Of a stretch of DNA of 64,000 bases, positions 16,449 to 27,057 are shown piece by piece. The notes under the pieces were generated by a model. That model worked only from the letters and a program-made list of their open reading frames with translations. It was not told where the DNA came from and ran no database searches. The DNA is taken from contig NZ_QYYD01000003.1 in assembly GCF_003591005.1 (NCBI RefSeq), positions 186,001-250,000 on the forward strand. Reading direction: 5' to 3'. Source of the stretch: Rhodopseudomonas palustris (GTDB lineage: Bacteria; Pseudomonadota; Alphaproteobacteria; Rhizobiales; Xanthobacteraceae). Position numbers and translations under genes: made by a program. Position 1 is the stretch's first letter. Every line of letters begins with the position of its first letter.

Positions 16449-18617
16449 ATGCGAACCTTCCTAACCGTCAAACTGGTGCTGGTGCCGTTCGCCATGTTCT
16501 GGGCGCTGCTGGCGCTGCATCAGCCGAGCGCGGCGATCTGGAGCGGGCTGGCGCTGTCGCTGCTTGGCAATGTGTGGCGGGCGTGGCGCCGCGAGCTGTT
16601 CGTGCTCGAGGCCGGCGGGCTTGGGCTGTTCTGCGGCCTTGCGGCGCTGCTGCTGACCGCGCCGCAACTCGCGGGAGCGAACGCGCTGTGGCTGTCGTTC
16701 GCCGGCCTGTCGGCGATCAGTGTCGCAAGCCTGATCGCGCGGCGGCCCTGGACGGCCGATTACGCCCGCGCCGCTTATCCGGACAACGCCGCCACGCCGC
16801 AATTCTTTGTCGTCAACGCCGCCATCACTGGCCTGTGGGCGGTGCTGTTCGGCACGATCGCGGCCTGCCGCTATGGCGGCGCGCCCGGCGAAGTGATCAC
16901 CGCGCTGGTCAGCTTCGGCGCGCTGGTGTCGATGTTCGGCCCGAAGCTGGCGATCCGGCTGGTGCTGCGGCGGCTCGCCGCCTCGCAGGAAACCTATCGC
17001 TGGCCGGCGCCGTCGTTCGCCGCCGATCCATCGGCCGATTGCGACGTCGTGGTGATCGGCGCCGGCATCGGCGGCCTCACCGCGGCGGCGCTGCTCGCCG
17101 ATGCCGGGCTGAAGGTGAGGGTGTTCGAGAAGCACGTCGTCGCCGGCGGCTATTGTCACAACTACCTGCGCAAAGCGCGTCATGAGGGCCGGCCGGTGCT
17201 GTACCGATTCGATGCCGGACCGCACGATTTCTCCGGCGTGCATCCCGGCGGCCCTTTCAATCGCCTGCTGCAGCGGCTCGGCGTCGCCGACCGCATCGTC
17301 TGGGAGCGGGTGACGCAGAGCTTCCAGACCAAAGACGGCCTGATCGATGTGCCGCCGGATTGGCGCGACTACGTCCGCGTTCTCGGCGAGCGATTTCCGG
17401 ACAGCGCGGCCGGCATCGCGGCGTTGTTCGCTGAGATCAAGGCGATCCTCGACGATATGTTCGCCACCGGCGACCGCAACGGCGGCATCCCCGGTCCGCC
17501 GGCGACGCCCGACGAGCTGCTGGCGTTTCCGCGGCAACATCCGCACGCTTACAAATGGATGCAGCGGCCGTTTGCCGAACTCATCTCTGCGCATGTGCGC
17601 GATCCGGCGGCGGTCGCGGTGATCAACGGCCTATCGGGCTATATCGGCGATGGCACCGAATCCTTCATTTGCGCCCGTATGGTGCCGATCTTCGGCTACT
17701 ACTTCCATGGCGGCTACTATCCGCGCGGCGGCTCCGGCGTGGTCGCCGATGCGCTGGTTGCTGCGATCGAAGCGCGCGGCGGCGAGGTGCGGCTGAAGTC
17801 GGCGGTGAGGCAGATCGTGGTCGAAGAGGATCGCGCGGCCGGCGTCGTGCTCGCCAATGGCCAGACCGTGCGGGCGCGTGCGGTCGTGTCGAACGCCGAC
17901 TTGAAACGCACGCTGCTGGAGTTGGTGCCGTCATCGGCTCTGCCGCAGGACTTCCGCGCCGGCATCGAAAAAGCCGCGCCGGCGAATTCCTGTTTCAGCG
18001 TGCATATCGGCGTGGATTTCATCCCCGACCTCTGTCCCTCGACGCATCTGCACGCGCCGATTCAGCTCGGCATCGCGATGATGTCGAAGCTCGACACGTC
18101 CGCTGCGCCGCCCGGCCATTCGATCCTGTCGCTGATCGCGCTGGTGCCGCATGCCGAGGCGCAGAGCTGGTTTCTGCCTACTGGCAGCGGCAACGAGTGG
18201 CAGGAGTGGCGGCGCTCCGATGATTACTTGCGCCGCAAGCGCGACTTCGGCGACCGCATGATCGCCGCCGCCGAGACGGTGATCCCGAACCTGTCGCAAC
18301 ACATCGTGTATCGCACCGACGCCAGCCCGGTGACCTATGCGCGCTACGACTGGGCCAGCGCCGGCTCGATCTACGGCATGTCGACGGCCGGTCAGCTCAA
18401 AGGCTCCAAAACCCCGCTACGCAATCTGGTGATCGCCGGCGGCGGCAATATCGGCGCTGGCGTCGAAGCGGTGGTGATTTCAGGCGCGCATGCGGCCGAA
18501 GCGCTGGTGCCGGGGTTGCTGGCGCGGGCCGGCGGCAAACCAAACGCTTCGCTCAGTCCACGCACGCCCGCCACGCGTGCCCCGGACAACGCGGACCGCG
18601 AAGCAGTGCGCTGCTGA
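16449..18617 (+). CDS. Membrane-domain / CrtI-like FAD oxidoreductase fusion
   Basis: A 722-residue protein. Residues 1-180 are hydrophobic with about five membrane segments (VKLVLVPFAMFWALLAL, LGLFCGLAALLLT, WLSFAGLSAISVASLI, FFVVNAAITGLWAVLFGTI, ITALVSFGALVSMF). Residues 199-700 are a carotene desaturase/isomerase-type flavoprotein: VVIGAGIGGLTAAALLADAG at 202-221, VFEKHVVAGGY, GPHDFSG, GYYPRGGSGVVADAL, and the closing PLRNLVIAGGGNIGAGVEAV. It could act on a polyprenoid or retinoid-like lipid at the membrane. Start 16449 is supported by GGAGG at 16439-16443. The last 18 or so codons come from an intergenic repeat. Confidence 0.85.
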   Translation: MRTFLTVKLVLVPFAMFWALLALHQPSAAIWSGLALSLLGNVWRAWRRELFVLEAGGLGLFCGLAALLLTAPQLAGANALWLSFAGLSAISVASLIARRPWTADYARAAYPDNAATPQFFVVNAAITGLWAVLFGTIAACRYGGAPGEVITALVSFGALVSMFGPKLAIRLVLRRLAASQETYRWPAPSFAADPSADCDVVVIGAGIGGLTAAALLADAGLKVRVFEKHVVAGGYCHNYLRKARHEGRPVLYRFDAGPHDFSGVHPGGPFNRLLQRLGVADRIVWERVTQSFQTKDGLIDVPPDWRDYVRVLGERFPDSAAGIAALFAEIKAILDDMFATGDRNGGIPGPPATPDELLAFPRQHPHAYKWMQRPFAELISAHVRDPAAVAVINGLSGYIGDGTESFICARMVPIFGYYFHGGYYPRGGSGVVADALVAAIEARGGEVRLKSAVRQIVVEEDRAAGVVLANGQTVRARAVVSNADLKRTLLELVPSSALPQDFRAGIEKAAPANSCFSVHIGVDFIPDLCPSTHLHAPIQLGIAMMSKLDTSAAPPGHSILSLIALVPHAEAQSWFLPTGSGNEWQEWRRSDDYLRRKRDFGDRMIAAAETVIPNLSQHIVYRTDASPVTYARYDWASAGSIYGMSTAGQLKGSKTPLRNLVIAGGGNIGAGVEAVVISGAHAAEALVPGLLARAGGKPNASLSPRTPATRAPDNADREAVRC

Positions 18618-18702
18618 TCCGGGGGCCCGGTTACGTCGGCGTACCAACCGGGGTCCCGGATCTGCGCAGCAGCGCTATCGCGCTGCCGCATGTCCGGGAC
18701 AC
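18563..18702. repeat. Long palindromic repeat, family E, unit 1
   Basis: A 140-bp unit beginning CACGCCCGCCACGCGTGCCC and ending GCATGTCCGGGACAC. Its two halves are imperfect inverted copies (GCGCTGCTGATCCGGG versus CCCGGATCTGCGCAGCAGCG), giving a long hairpin. It overlaps the last 55 bases of the CrtI-like gene and supplies its stop codon. Confidence 0.85.
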
Positions 18703-18746
18703 CACGTTTCGCACACGTCGTAGCGCGCAGCCCGTCGTTAGGTACA

Positions 18747-18885
18747 CACGCCCGCTACGCGTGCCCCGGACAAAGCGGACCGCGAAGCGGTGCGCTGCTG
18801 ATCCGGGCCCCGGTTACGTCGGCACACCAACCGGGGTCCCGGATCTGCGCAGCAGCGCTATCGCGCTGCCGCTTGTCCGGGACAC
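18747..18885. repeat. Long palindromic repeat, family E, unit 2
   Basis: A 139-bp tandem copy of the unit at 18563, differing at only a few positions, in the same orientation after a 44-bp spacer. It ends 22 bp before the stop of the convergent oxidoreductase gene. The pair occupies almost all of the intergenic space. Confidence 0.85.
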
Positions 18886-18906
18886 GGCCGCGTGGTCGAT
18901 TGTTAG

Positions 18907-19881
18907 TTACGGATGCAGGATCACCTTGCCCATGGCCTGACGGCCGGCGAGCACCTTCAAGGCGTCGGCGGTTTGGGCCAGCGGGAAGGTGCGGTCGACG
19001 TGAGACGAGATCTTGCCCTCAGCGGCCCACTTCACCAGCTTCTCGAGATTGGCGCGGTTTTTCTCAGGATTGATCCGCGTCCACGCGCCCCAGAACACGC
19101 CGCGGATGTCGCAGCCCTTCAGCAGCGCGAGGTTGAGCGGCATCTTCGGGATGTCGCCGGCCGCAAAGCCGATCACCAGGAAGCGGCCTTCCCAGGCGAT
19201 CGAGCGCAGCGCCGCCTCGGCATAGCTGCCGCCGACCGGATCGAAGATGATATCGACGCCCTTGCCGCCGGTCAGCTTCTTCAGGCCTTCCTTCAGATCT
19301 TCCTTCGCGTAGTTCAGTCCCAGCTCGGCGCCGTGCTGCTTGGCGAATTCGAGCTTCTCGTCAGACGACGCGCAGGCGATCACCTTGAGGCCCATCAGCT
19401 TGCCGAGTTCGCAGGCGGCGAGGCCGGTGCCGCCGGCGGCACCGAGCACGGCGAGCGTCTCGCCCGGCTTCGGGCTGGCGCGGTCTTCCAGCGCATGCAG
19501 CGCGGTGCCGTAGATGATGAAGATGCCGGCGGCGCGGTCGTAGTCGAGATTGTCGGGGATCTTGACGATCGAGGCGGCCGGCAGCGCGATCTTCTCGCGC
19601 GCGCCATTGTGGCCGCATGAAGCGGCGACGCGGTCGCCGGGCTTCAGATCGGTGACGCCTTCGCCGACGCTCTCGATCACGCCCGCCACTTCGGCGCACG
19701 GCGAGAATGGGAATGGCGGCTTGATCTGATACTTGCCCTGGATCATCAGGATGTCGAAAAAGTTCAGCGCCGCCGCCTTGATGGCGATCACCGCTTCGCC
19801 TGGGCCTGCAACCGGATCAGGAACCTCGGCATATTCGAGCTCGTCGGGACCGCAATATTGCCGGCAGAGAATCGCCTTCAT
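18907..19881 (-). CDS. NADPH:quinone oxidoreductase family protein (zinc-independent MDR)
   Basis: A 324-residue medium-chain dehydrogenase/reductase of the quinone-reductase branch. Seen: N-terminal GroES-like fold (MKAILCRQYCGPDELEYAEVP), GEAVIAIKAAALNFFDILMIQGKY, the nucleotide-binding motif VLGAAGGTGLAACELGKLMG near 145-164, and GGKGVDIIFDPVGGSYAEAAL. Catalytic-zinc cysteines of alcohol dehydrogenases are absent. Start 19881 matches the family N terminus; upstream ORF sequence is discarded. Confidence 0.92.
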   Translation of the reverse strand: MKAILCRQYCGPDELEYAEVPDPVAGPGEAVIAIKAAALNFFDILMIQGKYQIKPPFPFSPCAEVAGVIESVGEGVTDLKPGDRVAASCGHNGAREKIALPAASIVKIPDNLDYDRAAGIFIIYGTALHALEDRASPKPGETLAVLGAAGGTGLAACELGKLMGLKVIACASSDEKLEFAKQHGAELGLNYAKEDLKEGLKKLTGGKGVDIIFDPVGGSYAEAALRSIAWEGRFLVIGFAAGDIPKMPLNLALLKGCDIRGVFWGAWTRINPEKNRANLEKLVKWAAEGKISSHVDRTFPLAQTADALKVLAGRQAMGKVILHP

Positions 19882-19981
19882 GTATCCACCCAGGGTGCGA
19901 GGTTTGTGATTGCGTGCCGTTGTGCCGGATTTGGTCGCCACGGACAATTGGTTTCGGGCTGACGCGACGTCGACACGCACG

Positions 19982-20090
19982 GCGTCATGCCCGGACGTGA
20001 TCCGGGCATCCATCTCTTTTCATAACAAGCGCGATCGGAAGCTTGTTACGTAGTGGATGGATTGCCGGGTCAAGCCCGGCAATGACGCGT
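19982..20090. repeat. Palindromic intergenic repeat, family A (copy 2)
   Basis: GCGTCATGCCCGGACGTGAT and the inverted GGTCAAGCCCGGCAATGACG arms flank a centre that has its own AACAAGC/GCTTGTT pair. It lies between divergent genes, so it probably has no terminator role at this copy. Confidence 0.75.
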
Positions 20091-20142
20091 TGGGAGAGAG
20101 CGGGCTCGAATTCCGCTCCACGGTCAATCAGGGAGAAGCGCG

Positions 20143-20979
20143 ATGTTCGAGGCCGGGCTGCTTGCGGGCAAACGTATTCTGATCACCGGCGGCGGCTCTG
20201 GACTCGGCGCCGCGATGGCGCAGCGGTTCGCGGGACTCGGCGCTGCGCTGGTGCTGTGCGGGCGGCGCGAGCAGCTGTTGCAGGAGACGGCGGAGAGACT
20301 GCGCGCCTCGGGCGCGGAGGTGACGACGCATCGCTGCGACATCCGCGACCCCGACGCGGTCGAGGCGATGCTCGAGGCGATCTGGCAGGAGGCGCCGATC
20401 GACGTGCTGGTCAACAACGCGGCCGCGACCTTCATTGCCCAGACCGAACATTTGTCCGCGCGCGCCGCCGATGCGATCCTGGCGCCGACGTTGCATGGCG
20501 CGCTGTACTGCACGCTCGGCGCCGGCCGCCGCTGGATCGCGGCGCAGCGTCCGGGCGTGGTGCTCAGCATCCTGTCGACCTCGACCGTCACCGGCCGCGC
20601 CTTCACGGTGCCGTCGGCGATGGCCAAGTCGGCACTGCTGGCGATGACCAAGAGCCTGGCGGTCGAATGGGGGCCGAAGCGCATCCGCACCGTCGCAATC
20701 GCGCCCGGTGCGTTTCCGACGCCCGGTGCCTCCGCCCAGTTGCAGCCGCAGGGGCGCAGCGTCGATCCGGCGTCGCGCGCGCCGGTCGGCCGCGTTGGCC
20801 ACCCCGACGAACTCGCCGATCTCGCCAGCTATCTGGTCTCCGATCGTGCCGGCTTCATCACCGGCGAGATGGTGGTGCAGGATGGCGGCGCGCATCTGCG
20901 CTCATCCGGCGCCGAAGACTTGCTGGCCTGGAGTGAGGCGGATTGGACCGCGCATCGCACGGCGCGCGCCAAATCCTGA
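20143..20979 (+). CDS. SDR family oxidoreductase of the 2,4-dienoyl-CoA reductase type
   Basis: A 278-residue short-chain dehydrogenase. The cofactor motif is ITGGGSGLGAAMAQRF near residues 13-28, then VNNAA and a C-terminal GEMVVQDGGAHL. The usual Tyr of YxxxK is replaced by Ser (PSAMAKSALLAMTKSLAVEWG), exactly the arrangement of mitochondrial-type 2,4-dienoyl-CoA reductases, where Ser and Lys act with a Tyr elsewhere. That suggests a role in oxidation of unsaturated fatty acids with NADPH. The assignment to this branch is inferred from the motif and the PGAF segment after it. Confidence 0.88.
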   Translation: MFEAGLLAGKRILITGGGSGLGAAMAQRFAGLGAALVLCGRREQLLQETAERLRASGAEVTTHRCDIRDPDAVEAMLEAIWQEAPIDVLVNNAAATFIAQTEHLSARAADAILAPTLHGALYCTLGAGRRWIAAQRPGVVLSILSTSTVTGRAFTVPSAMAKSALLAMTKSLAVEWGPKRIRTVAIAPGAFPTPGASAQLQPQGRSVDPASRAPVGRVGHPDELADLASYLVSDRAGFITGEMVVQDGGAHLRSSGAEDLLAWSEADWTAHRTARAKS

Positions 20980-21122
20980 CGCAAAAGCGTCGGGCGGTGC
21001 GCTGCCGGACGCGATGCGCCGGGCGGACGCCTTTTGCGAATCGGCCTGGGCCGTTATTCCGGGGGTGGTGAGCAAGCGACCGCCGCGGGCCATTTTGCAG
21101 TCACAATAATGAGGGACCAGAC

Positions 21123-21710
21123 TTGCCCATGAATGTGAGGCGAATGCTGATTGCCGCGACGGCGGGACTGGTGGGGTGCGGCGTGGCGAGCGCCGCGATG
21201 GCGGCTCCTGCTTCGAAGGGGAAATCGTCGAACTCGGAGGCCAAGCCCGCGAGCCTCGGTGCCGAGCCAAGCCTGATCGGCCAGTTCGGCAGTTGGGGCG
21301 CCTATATGGCGGCGCCGGGCGGCAAGAAGGTTTGCTTTGTGCTCGCCAAGCCGGCGTCGTCCAAGACCACCCCGGCAGGCCGGCCGCGCGATCCGGCCTA
21401 TGCGTTCATCTCGACCCGCCCGTCCGAGAAGGTGGTCAACGAAGTCTCGGTGATGATCGGCTATCCGCTAAAGCCGGGTTCTGAATCGACCATGGAGGTC
21501 GGCGGCGCGTCGTTTGCGATGTACACCCAAGGCGACGGCCTGTGGATCAAGAACGCCGCCGAGGAAGAGCGGCTGGTCGAGGCGCTGCGGAAATCGGGCG
21601 AAGTTACCGTGAAAGGTGTTTCCGCCAAGGGAACCGCCACCACCGATACCTTTTCACTGAAGGGTCTCGCCCAGGCGCTCGACAAGGTCGCGCAGAACTG
21701 CGGCGGCTGA
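21123..21710 (+). CDS. Invasion-associated locus B (IalB)-like exported protein
   Basis: A 195-residue protein with an N-terminal signal peptide (MLIAATAGLVGCGVASAAMA) and a beta-rich body beginning LIGQFGSWGAYMAAPGGKKVCFVLAKP, the pattern of the IalB family. A conserved Cys is in KKVCFV and another near the C terminus (AQNCGG). TTG 21123 is chosen because GAGGGA lies six bases ahead of it; ATG 21129 is the alternative with 12-base spacing. The family is periplasmic and widespread in Rhizobiales; its role in free-living species is unknown. Confidence 0.82.
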   Translation: MPMNVRRMLIAATAGLVGCGVASAAMAAPASKGKSSNSEAKPASLGAEPSLIGQFGSWGAYMAAPGGKKVCFVLAKPASSKTTPAGRPRDPAYAFISTRPSEKVVNEVSVMIGYPLKPGSESTMEVGGASFAMYTQGDGLWIKNAAEEERLVEALRKSGEVTVKGVSAKGTATTDTFSLKGLAQALDKVAQNCGG

Positions 21711-21944
21711 GCGCGGCGGCGGGCCGGCTTCCGCCATTCTCGGCTTTGCAGAACCGTGAAAAAGCCTTATCTGACGCTGATTGCCGAGGCGCGATCGTCG
21801 CGCCTTGCTCATGGCCAGGGAGCCTCGGGCTGCCTGACCCCATGGGCCGAATGCCCTTGTCCTTCGAGCCATAGCCGGGTGGCCGCGGCTCGGGATGAGG
21901 CGCCATGCTTGCTGCGGGCCGTGACCCGCCTGAATCGGATCGCC

Positions 21945-23141
21945 ATGACTCTCGCCGCTGCCGTGCCGCTCGAAAAGACCCCGCTCGAAACCTTCGTGCC
22001 GCCGGCCAAGCCATCGCTGGTCGGGCTGTCGCGGGGCGAGATTGCCCATCAGCTCGGCGCCATCGGCGTCGCGCCGGGGCAGCGCAAGATGCGCGCGCAG
22101 CAGCTGTGGCACTGGATGTATGTCCGCGGCGCTCGCGAATTTTCCGAGATGACCAACGTCTCCAAGGAGATGCGCGCTCAGCTCGCCGAGCATTTCACGG
22201 TCGACCGGCCCGAAGTGGTGGCCGAGCAGATCTCCGCCGACGGCACCCGCAAATGGCTGCTGCGGCTGCCGAGCGGCAACGACGCGCAGAAAGCCCACGA
22301 GGTCGAATGCGTCTACATCCCGGAGACCGACCGCGGCACGCTGTGCGTGTCCAGCCAGGTCGGATGCACGCTGAACTGCTCGTTCTGCCACACCGGCACC
22401 CAGCGGCTGGTGCGCAATCTCACGCCCGGTGAGATTGTCGGCCAGGTGATGGTGGCGCGCGATCGCCTCAATGACTGGGTCGACCGCGAAACGCCGAACG
22501 GCAACCGCCTCGTCACCAACATCGTGATGATGGGCATGGGCGAGCCTTTGTACAATTTCGACGCGGTGCGCGACGCGCTGCTGATCGTTACCGACAACGA
22601 AGGCATCGGCATTTCGCGGCGGCGGGTGACGCTGTCGACCTCGGGTGTGGTGCCGAACATCAAGCGCACCGGCGACGAGATCGGCGTGATGCTGGCGATT
22701 TCGCTGCATGCAGTGCGCGACGAACTGCGCAACGAGCTGGTGCCGCTCAACCGCAAATATCCGCTGAAGGAATTGCTGCAGGCCTGCCGCGACTACCCGG
22801 GCGCCTCCAACGCGCGCCGCATCACATTCGAATATGTGATGCTGAAGGGCGTCAACGACTCGCTCGACGACGCGCGGCGCTTGGTCCAGCTGCTCAAGGG
22901 CATTCCGGCCAAGATCAATCTGATCCCGTTCAATCCGTGGCCGGGCTCGAAATACGAGTGCTCGGATTGGGACCAGATCGAGAAGTTCTCGGAATACGTC
23001 TTCAACGCCGGTTACTCGTCCCCCGTGCGCACTCCGCGCGGCCGCGATATTCTGGCCGCCTGCGGTCAGTTGAAGTCGGAGACCGAGAAGTTGTCAGTAC
23101 GCGAACGCGACGCGCTGCGCGCGATGGCGATGACGGACTGA
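21945..23141 (+). CDS. rlmN: 23S rRNA (adenine(2503)-C(2))-methyltransferase / tRNA A37 methyltransferase
   Basis: A 398-residue radical-SAM enzyme that methylates C2 of A2503 in 23S rRNA. The [4Fe-4S] motif is [15 protein letters not shown], the N-terminal domain has [15 protein letters not shown], and the C-terminal part has [31 protein letters not shown] with the methyl-carrying Cys. Start 21945 ([11 protein letters not shown]) gives the normal family length; the frame is open further upstream but without family similarity. Confidence 0.96.
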   Translation: MTLAAAVPLEKTPLETFVPPAKPSLVGLSRGEIAHQLGAIGVAPGQRKMRAQQLWHWMYVRGAREFSEMTNVSKEMRAQLAEHFTVDRPEVVAEQISADGTRKWLLRLPSGNDAQKAHEVECVYIPETDRGTLCVSSQVGCTLNCSFCHTGTQRLVRNLTPGEIVGQVMVARDRLNDWVDRETPNGNRLVTNIVMMGMGEPLYNFDAVRDALLIVTDNEGIGISRRRVTLSTSGVVPNIKRTGDEIGVMLAISLHAVRDELRNELVPLNRKYPLKELLQACRDYPGASNARRITFEYVMLKGVNDSLDDARRLVQLLKGIPAKINLIPFNPWPGSKYECSDWDQIEKFSEYVFNAGYSSPVRTPRGRDILAACGQLKSETEKLSVRERDALRAMAMTD

Positions 23142-23161
23142 TGAGCGTTACCCCAGATACC

Positions 23162-23310
23162 GACGTCACACGCGGGCCTGACCCGCGTGTCCATCCTCTT
23201 CGAAAGCGATGGATTGCCGGGTCAAGCCCGGCAATGACGCTCGGGGAAAAGGCGGACGTCACCCCAACCACCGTCATGGCCGGGCTCGTCCCGGCCATCC
23301 ACGCCTTTGC
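23162..23310. repeat. Palindromic intergenic repeat, family A (copy 3, compound)
   Basis: Two diverged halves of the family A element in a row: CACGCGGGCCTGACCCGCGTG and GGTCAAGCCCGGCAATGACG, then CGTCATGGCCGGGCTCGTCC with CCATCCACGCC. It fills the gap between rlmN and the following membrane-protein gene, ending 19 bp before that gene's start. Confidence 0.7.
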
Positions 23311-23328
23311 CACACGCAAGGCCGCGCC

Positions 23329-23844
23329 ATGTCGCTGATCGGCCATTTGTTCGCGGTCGCGTTCGGCTTCCTGTTCGCGAGCCTCGCCGCCGGCGTGATC
23401 GTGGTCGGGGCGATGCTATTTCCGGAACTCAGCGCCATCACCGATGCGCCGCTCGATCAGGACACGATGAACATCGTGCTCGGCTTCGGCTTCATCTTCG
23501 TGTCCGGCTTCGCGCTGGTGCCGGCGCTGATCGTGGTGCTGGTCACCGAAGCGTTTTCGATCCGCAGCGCGCTGGCCTATGCGATCGGCGGAGGCTTGGT
23601 CGGCGTCGGCTGCTATCTCGGGCTGGTGCCGTTCGATCCCGGCACGCTGCGGTTCGACGGCATCGTCCGGCGGCACTTCGAAATCATGACCGGCGCCGGC
23701 ATCGTCGGCGGCCTGGTCTATTGGCTGATCGCCGGCCGCACCGCCGGACTGTGGCACGATCCGCCGCGTCCGCGGATGACGCAGCCTGCCCGAACTCCGG
23801 CTTCCCAGCCTTCAGCGCCGGCTGGGCCGCCGCCTGCAGCGTAG
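23329..23844 (+). CDS. Conserved hypothetical membrane protein
   Basis: A 171-residue protein with four predicted membrane helices (about residues 5-28, 45-72, 78-100 and 118-140), then a Pro/Ala-rich cytosolic tail (TQPARTPASQPSAPAGPPPAA). No enzymatic motif is seen. The start at 23329 is the first ATG after the repeat element. It is followed after 47 bp by a PAP2 phosphatase gene. Function unknown. Confidence 0.72.
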   Translation: MSLIGHLFAVAFGFLFASLAAGVIVVGAMLFPELSAITDAPLDQDTMNIVLGFGFIFVSGFALVPALIVVLVTEAFSIRSALAYAIGGGLVGVGCYLGLVPFDPGTLRFDGIVRRHFEIMTGAGIVGGLVYWLIAGRTAGLWHDPPRPRMTQPARTPASQPSAPAGPPPAA

Positions 23845-23891
23845 CGTCGCGCCGGCTTTTCATCCCTGAGCGCGTCGGCTAAACCCCCGCC

Positions 23892-24671
23892 ATGAACCGG
23901 ACCGGACTTTTCATTGCGCTGGCGCTGTTCGCCGTGATCGGCCTGTTGTTCGGGCTCTATCCGGAACTCGACATGCAGTTGGCGGCGCTGTTCTACGACC
24001 CCGCCACCAAGCGCTTTCCGATGAGCGGCGTCACTCTGGCGGCGTTCTCGCGCGATGCCGCGATGTGGATCGCCTGGGGCATCGCTGCGCCATCGGTTAT
24101 CGCGTTCGTGGTCAAGCTGGTTCGGCCGGACAAGCCGCTGCTGGTCAAGGGCCGCACCATGGCGTTCCTGCTGATCAGCATTATCCTGGCGGCCGGCATT
24201 CTGACCAACCTGACCTTCAAGACGCATTGGGGCCGGCCGCGCCCGGCGGCGGTCACCGAATTCAACGGTGCCTGGCAGTTCAAGGCGTGGTGGGATCCGC
24301 GCGGCGCGTGCCCGAAGAACTGCTCGTTCTTCTCCGGCGAGGGCGCCACCGCCTATTGGACGTTCGCGCCGGCGGCACTCACGCCGCCCTCGGTGCGGCC
24401 CTATGCGTACGCCGCCGCCTTCGTGTTCGGCACCGTCACCAGCGGGCTCCGCATGGCGTTCGGCGGGCACTTCTTCACCGACGTGGCGATCGCCGGGCTG
24501 GTGACGTTCCTGGTGATCTGGCTGCTCTATGGCCTGATTTATCGCTGGGCCTGGAGCCGGACCAGCGATGCGGCGGTCGATGTTGCGCTGACCCGGGCCT
24601 TCTGGCCGCTGTACCGTTGGCGGCAAAAGCGCCGCGGCCACGACGTCGGCCCCGCCCCAGCGGCCGTCTAG
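23892..24671 (+). CDS. PAP2 family lipid phosphatase
   Basis: A 259-residue integral membrane protein. The three PAP2 phosphatase motifs are present in order: KTHWGRPRP (KxxxxxxRP-type) near residue 111, SGEGAT near 146, and GLRMAFGGHFFTDV near 186-199 with the catalytic His and Asp. Six helices are likely. Such enzymes remove phosphate from undecaprenyl pyrophosphate, phosphatidate or lipid A; the longer form here resembles LpxE-like proteins but the substrate is not certain. Confidence 0.88.
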   Translation: MNRTGLFIALALFAVIGLLFGLYPELDMQLAALFYDPATKRFPMSGVTLAAFSRDAAMWIAWGIAAPSVIAFVVKLVRPDKPLLVKGRTMAFLLISIILAAGILTNLTFKTHWGRPRPAAVTEFNGAWQFKAWWDPRGACPKNCSFFSGEGATAYWTFAPAALTPPSVRPYAYAAAFVFGTVTSGLRMAFGGHFFTDVAIAGLVTFLVIWLLYGLIYRWAWSRTSDAAVDVALTRAFWPLYRWRQKRRGHDVGPAPAAV

Positions 24672-24691
24672 GCCGGATTATCGGCGATTAA

Positions 24692-26098
<1,407 letters not shown>

Positions 26099-26101
26099 GT
26101 G

Positions 26102-26185
26102 TGTAGGATGGGTTGAGCGTAGCGAAACCCATCACCTCCCGGACTCGCTCGATCGATGGGTTTCGCTTTGCTCAACCCATCCTAC
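26102..26185. repeat. Palindromic intergenic repeat, family B (copy 2)
   Basis: TGTAGGATGGGTTGAGCGTA at the left and TTTGCTCAACCCATCCTAC at the right, with inner CGAAACCCATC and GATGGGTTTCG arms. It directly follows the argG stop. Confidence 0.8.
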
Positions 26186-26201
26186 CCGCTCCGATATTTG
26201 C

Positions 26202-26329
26202 CCGTCATTCCGGGGCGCTCGTGGAGCGAGCGAACCCGGAATCCCCAGATTGCTGAACGACCGGCCGTGCCTTGAACATCGAGATTCCGGGTTCACGCGA
26301 GCTGACGCTCGCGCGCCCCAGAACGACGG
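26202..26329. repeat. Palindromic intergenic repeat, family F
   Basis: CGTCATTCCGGGGCGCTCG at the left and CGCGCGCCCCAGAACGACGG at the right, with inner AACCCGGAATC and GATTCCGGGTT arms. Only one copy was seen in the window. It separates convergent argG and the nuclease gene. Confidence 0.7.
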
Positions 26330-26366
26330 TTGTCGAAAGGCAGCGACGCAGCGCGCGACGAATCAA

Positions 26367-26945
26367 TTACTTCGTCCCGCACCATCCTTCGCGATGCCCG
26401 CCATTGTACGCACGCGCGTGGCCGCCCTCGAGCAGCGCCGCCGAGACGCTCGACGTGCGCTTCGTCGCGACGTCGGCGACGACGCGGCCTTCGTATTTGT
26501 CGGGGCCGATGTTGTAGATAGCAACCTCGCCCTGGCGCAGCAATGCACGCAGCGCCTCTGCGGCGGCTTCGGCGAGTTGCAGTTCCTTGGCACATTGCGC
26601 CTTCAGCTCCGGCGCGTCGATACCGCGCAGTCGCACGCGGGTGACGAGATCTTGGCCGGGTAGCAGATGCACCCGCGCCTCGAAGGTGTCGCCATCGATG
26701 GTGTACAGCACGTCGACCGGATGCCGTATGGTCGGATTGCCGGCCCGCCGCCATACCGTCTCGGCATCTTCCGGATTAACACGCGAGATTGGCTTGCTCC
26801 ACGGCCACTGGATCCAATGCCGCGTCGGCAGCATCGTGCCGGCCGCAATCCCGAGCACGAACACCCACGGCAGAATCGACGCCATCCGCCCGCGCCAAGG
26901 CAGGCGCGCGATCGGGACGCGGTTCGGTCTTGGGCGAGGAGACAT
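26367..26945 (-). CDS. Thermonuclease (SNase)-like family protein, membrane-anchored
   Basis: A 192-residue protein. A basic N terminus leads to a membrane segment near residues 22-40 (SILPWVFVLGIAAGTML). The SNase core follows: YTIDGDTFEARV, VRLRGIDAPELKAQC, and the YEGRVVADV segment with a conserved Arg, so the catalytic Asp and Arg residues appear kept. The C terminus ends in GWCGTK. It probably cuts DNA or RNA outside the membrane. Convergent with argG. Confidence 0.85.
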   Translation of the reverse strand: MSPRPRPNRVPIARLPWRGRMASILPWVFVLGIAAGTMLPTRHWIQWPWSKPISRVNPEDAETVWRRAGNPTIRHPVDVLYTIDGDTFEARVHLLPGQDLVTRVRLRGIDAPELKAQCAKELQLAEAAAEALRALLRQGEVAIYNIGPDKYEGRVVADVATKRTSSVSAALLEGGHARAYNGGHREGWCGTK

Positions 26946-27057
26946 GGTCCGACGTTAGCGTGAGTCGGGCGTTGCAAGCGACGCAATCACCGATTGCAGA
27001 ATCGCGCCAGCGACGTTGTTCTCGAAACAGGTCACAGCGATCGCGCGAGAACGCCGC

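Noticed and set aside
20980-21045. Imperfect inverted repeat (CGCAAAAGCGTC versus GACGCCTTTTGCG) after the dienoyl-reductase-like gene
   Set aside because: Arms are interrupted by several mismatches and no T-run follows, so it is not called as a terminator.
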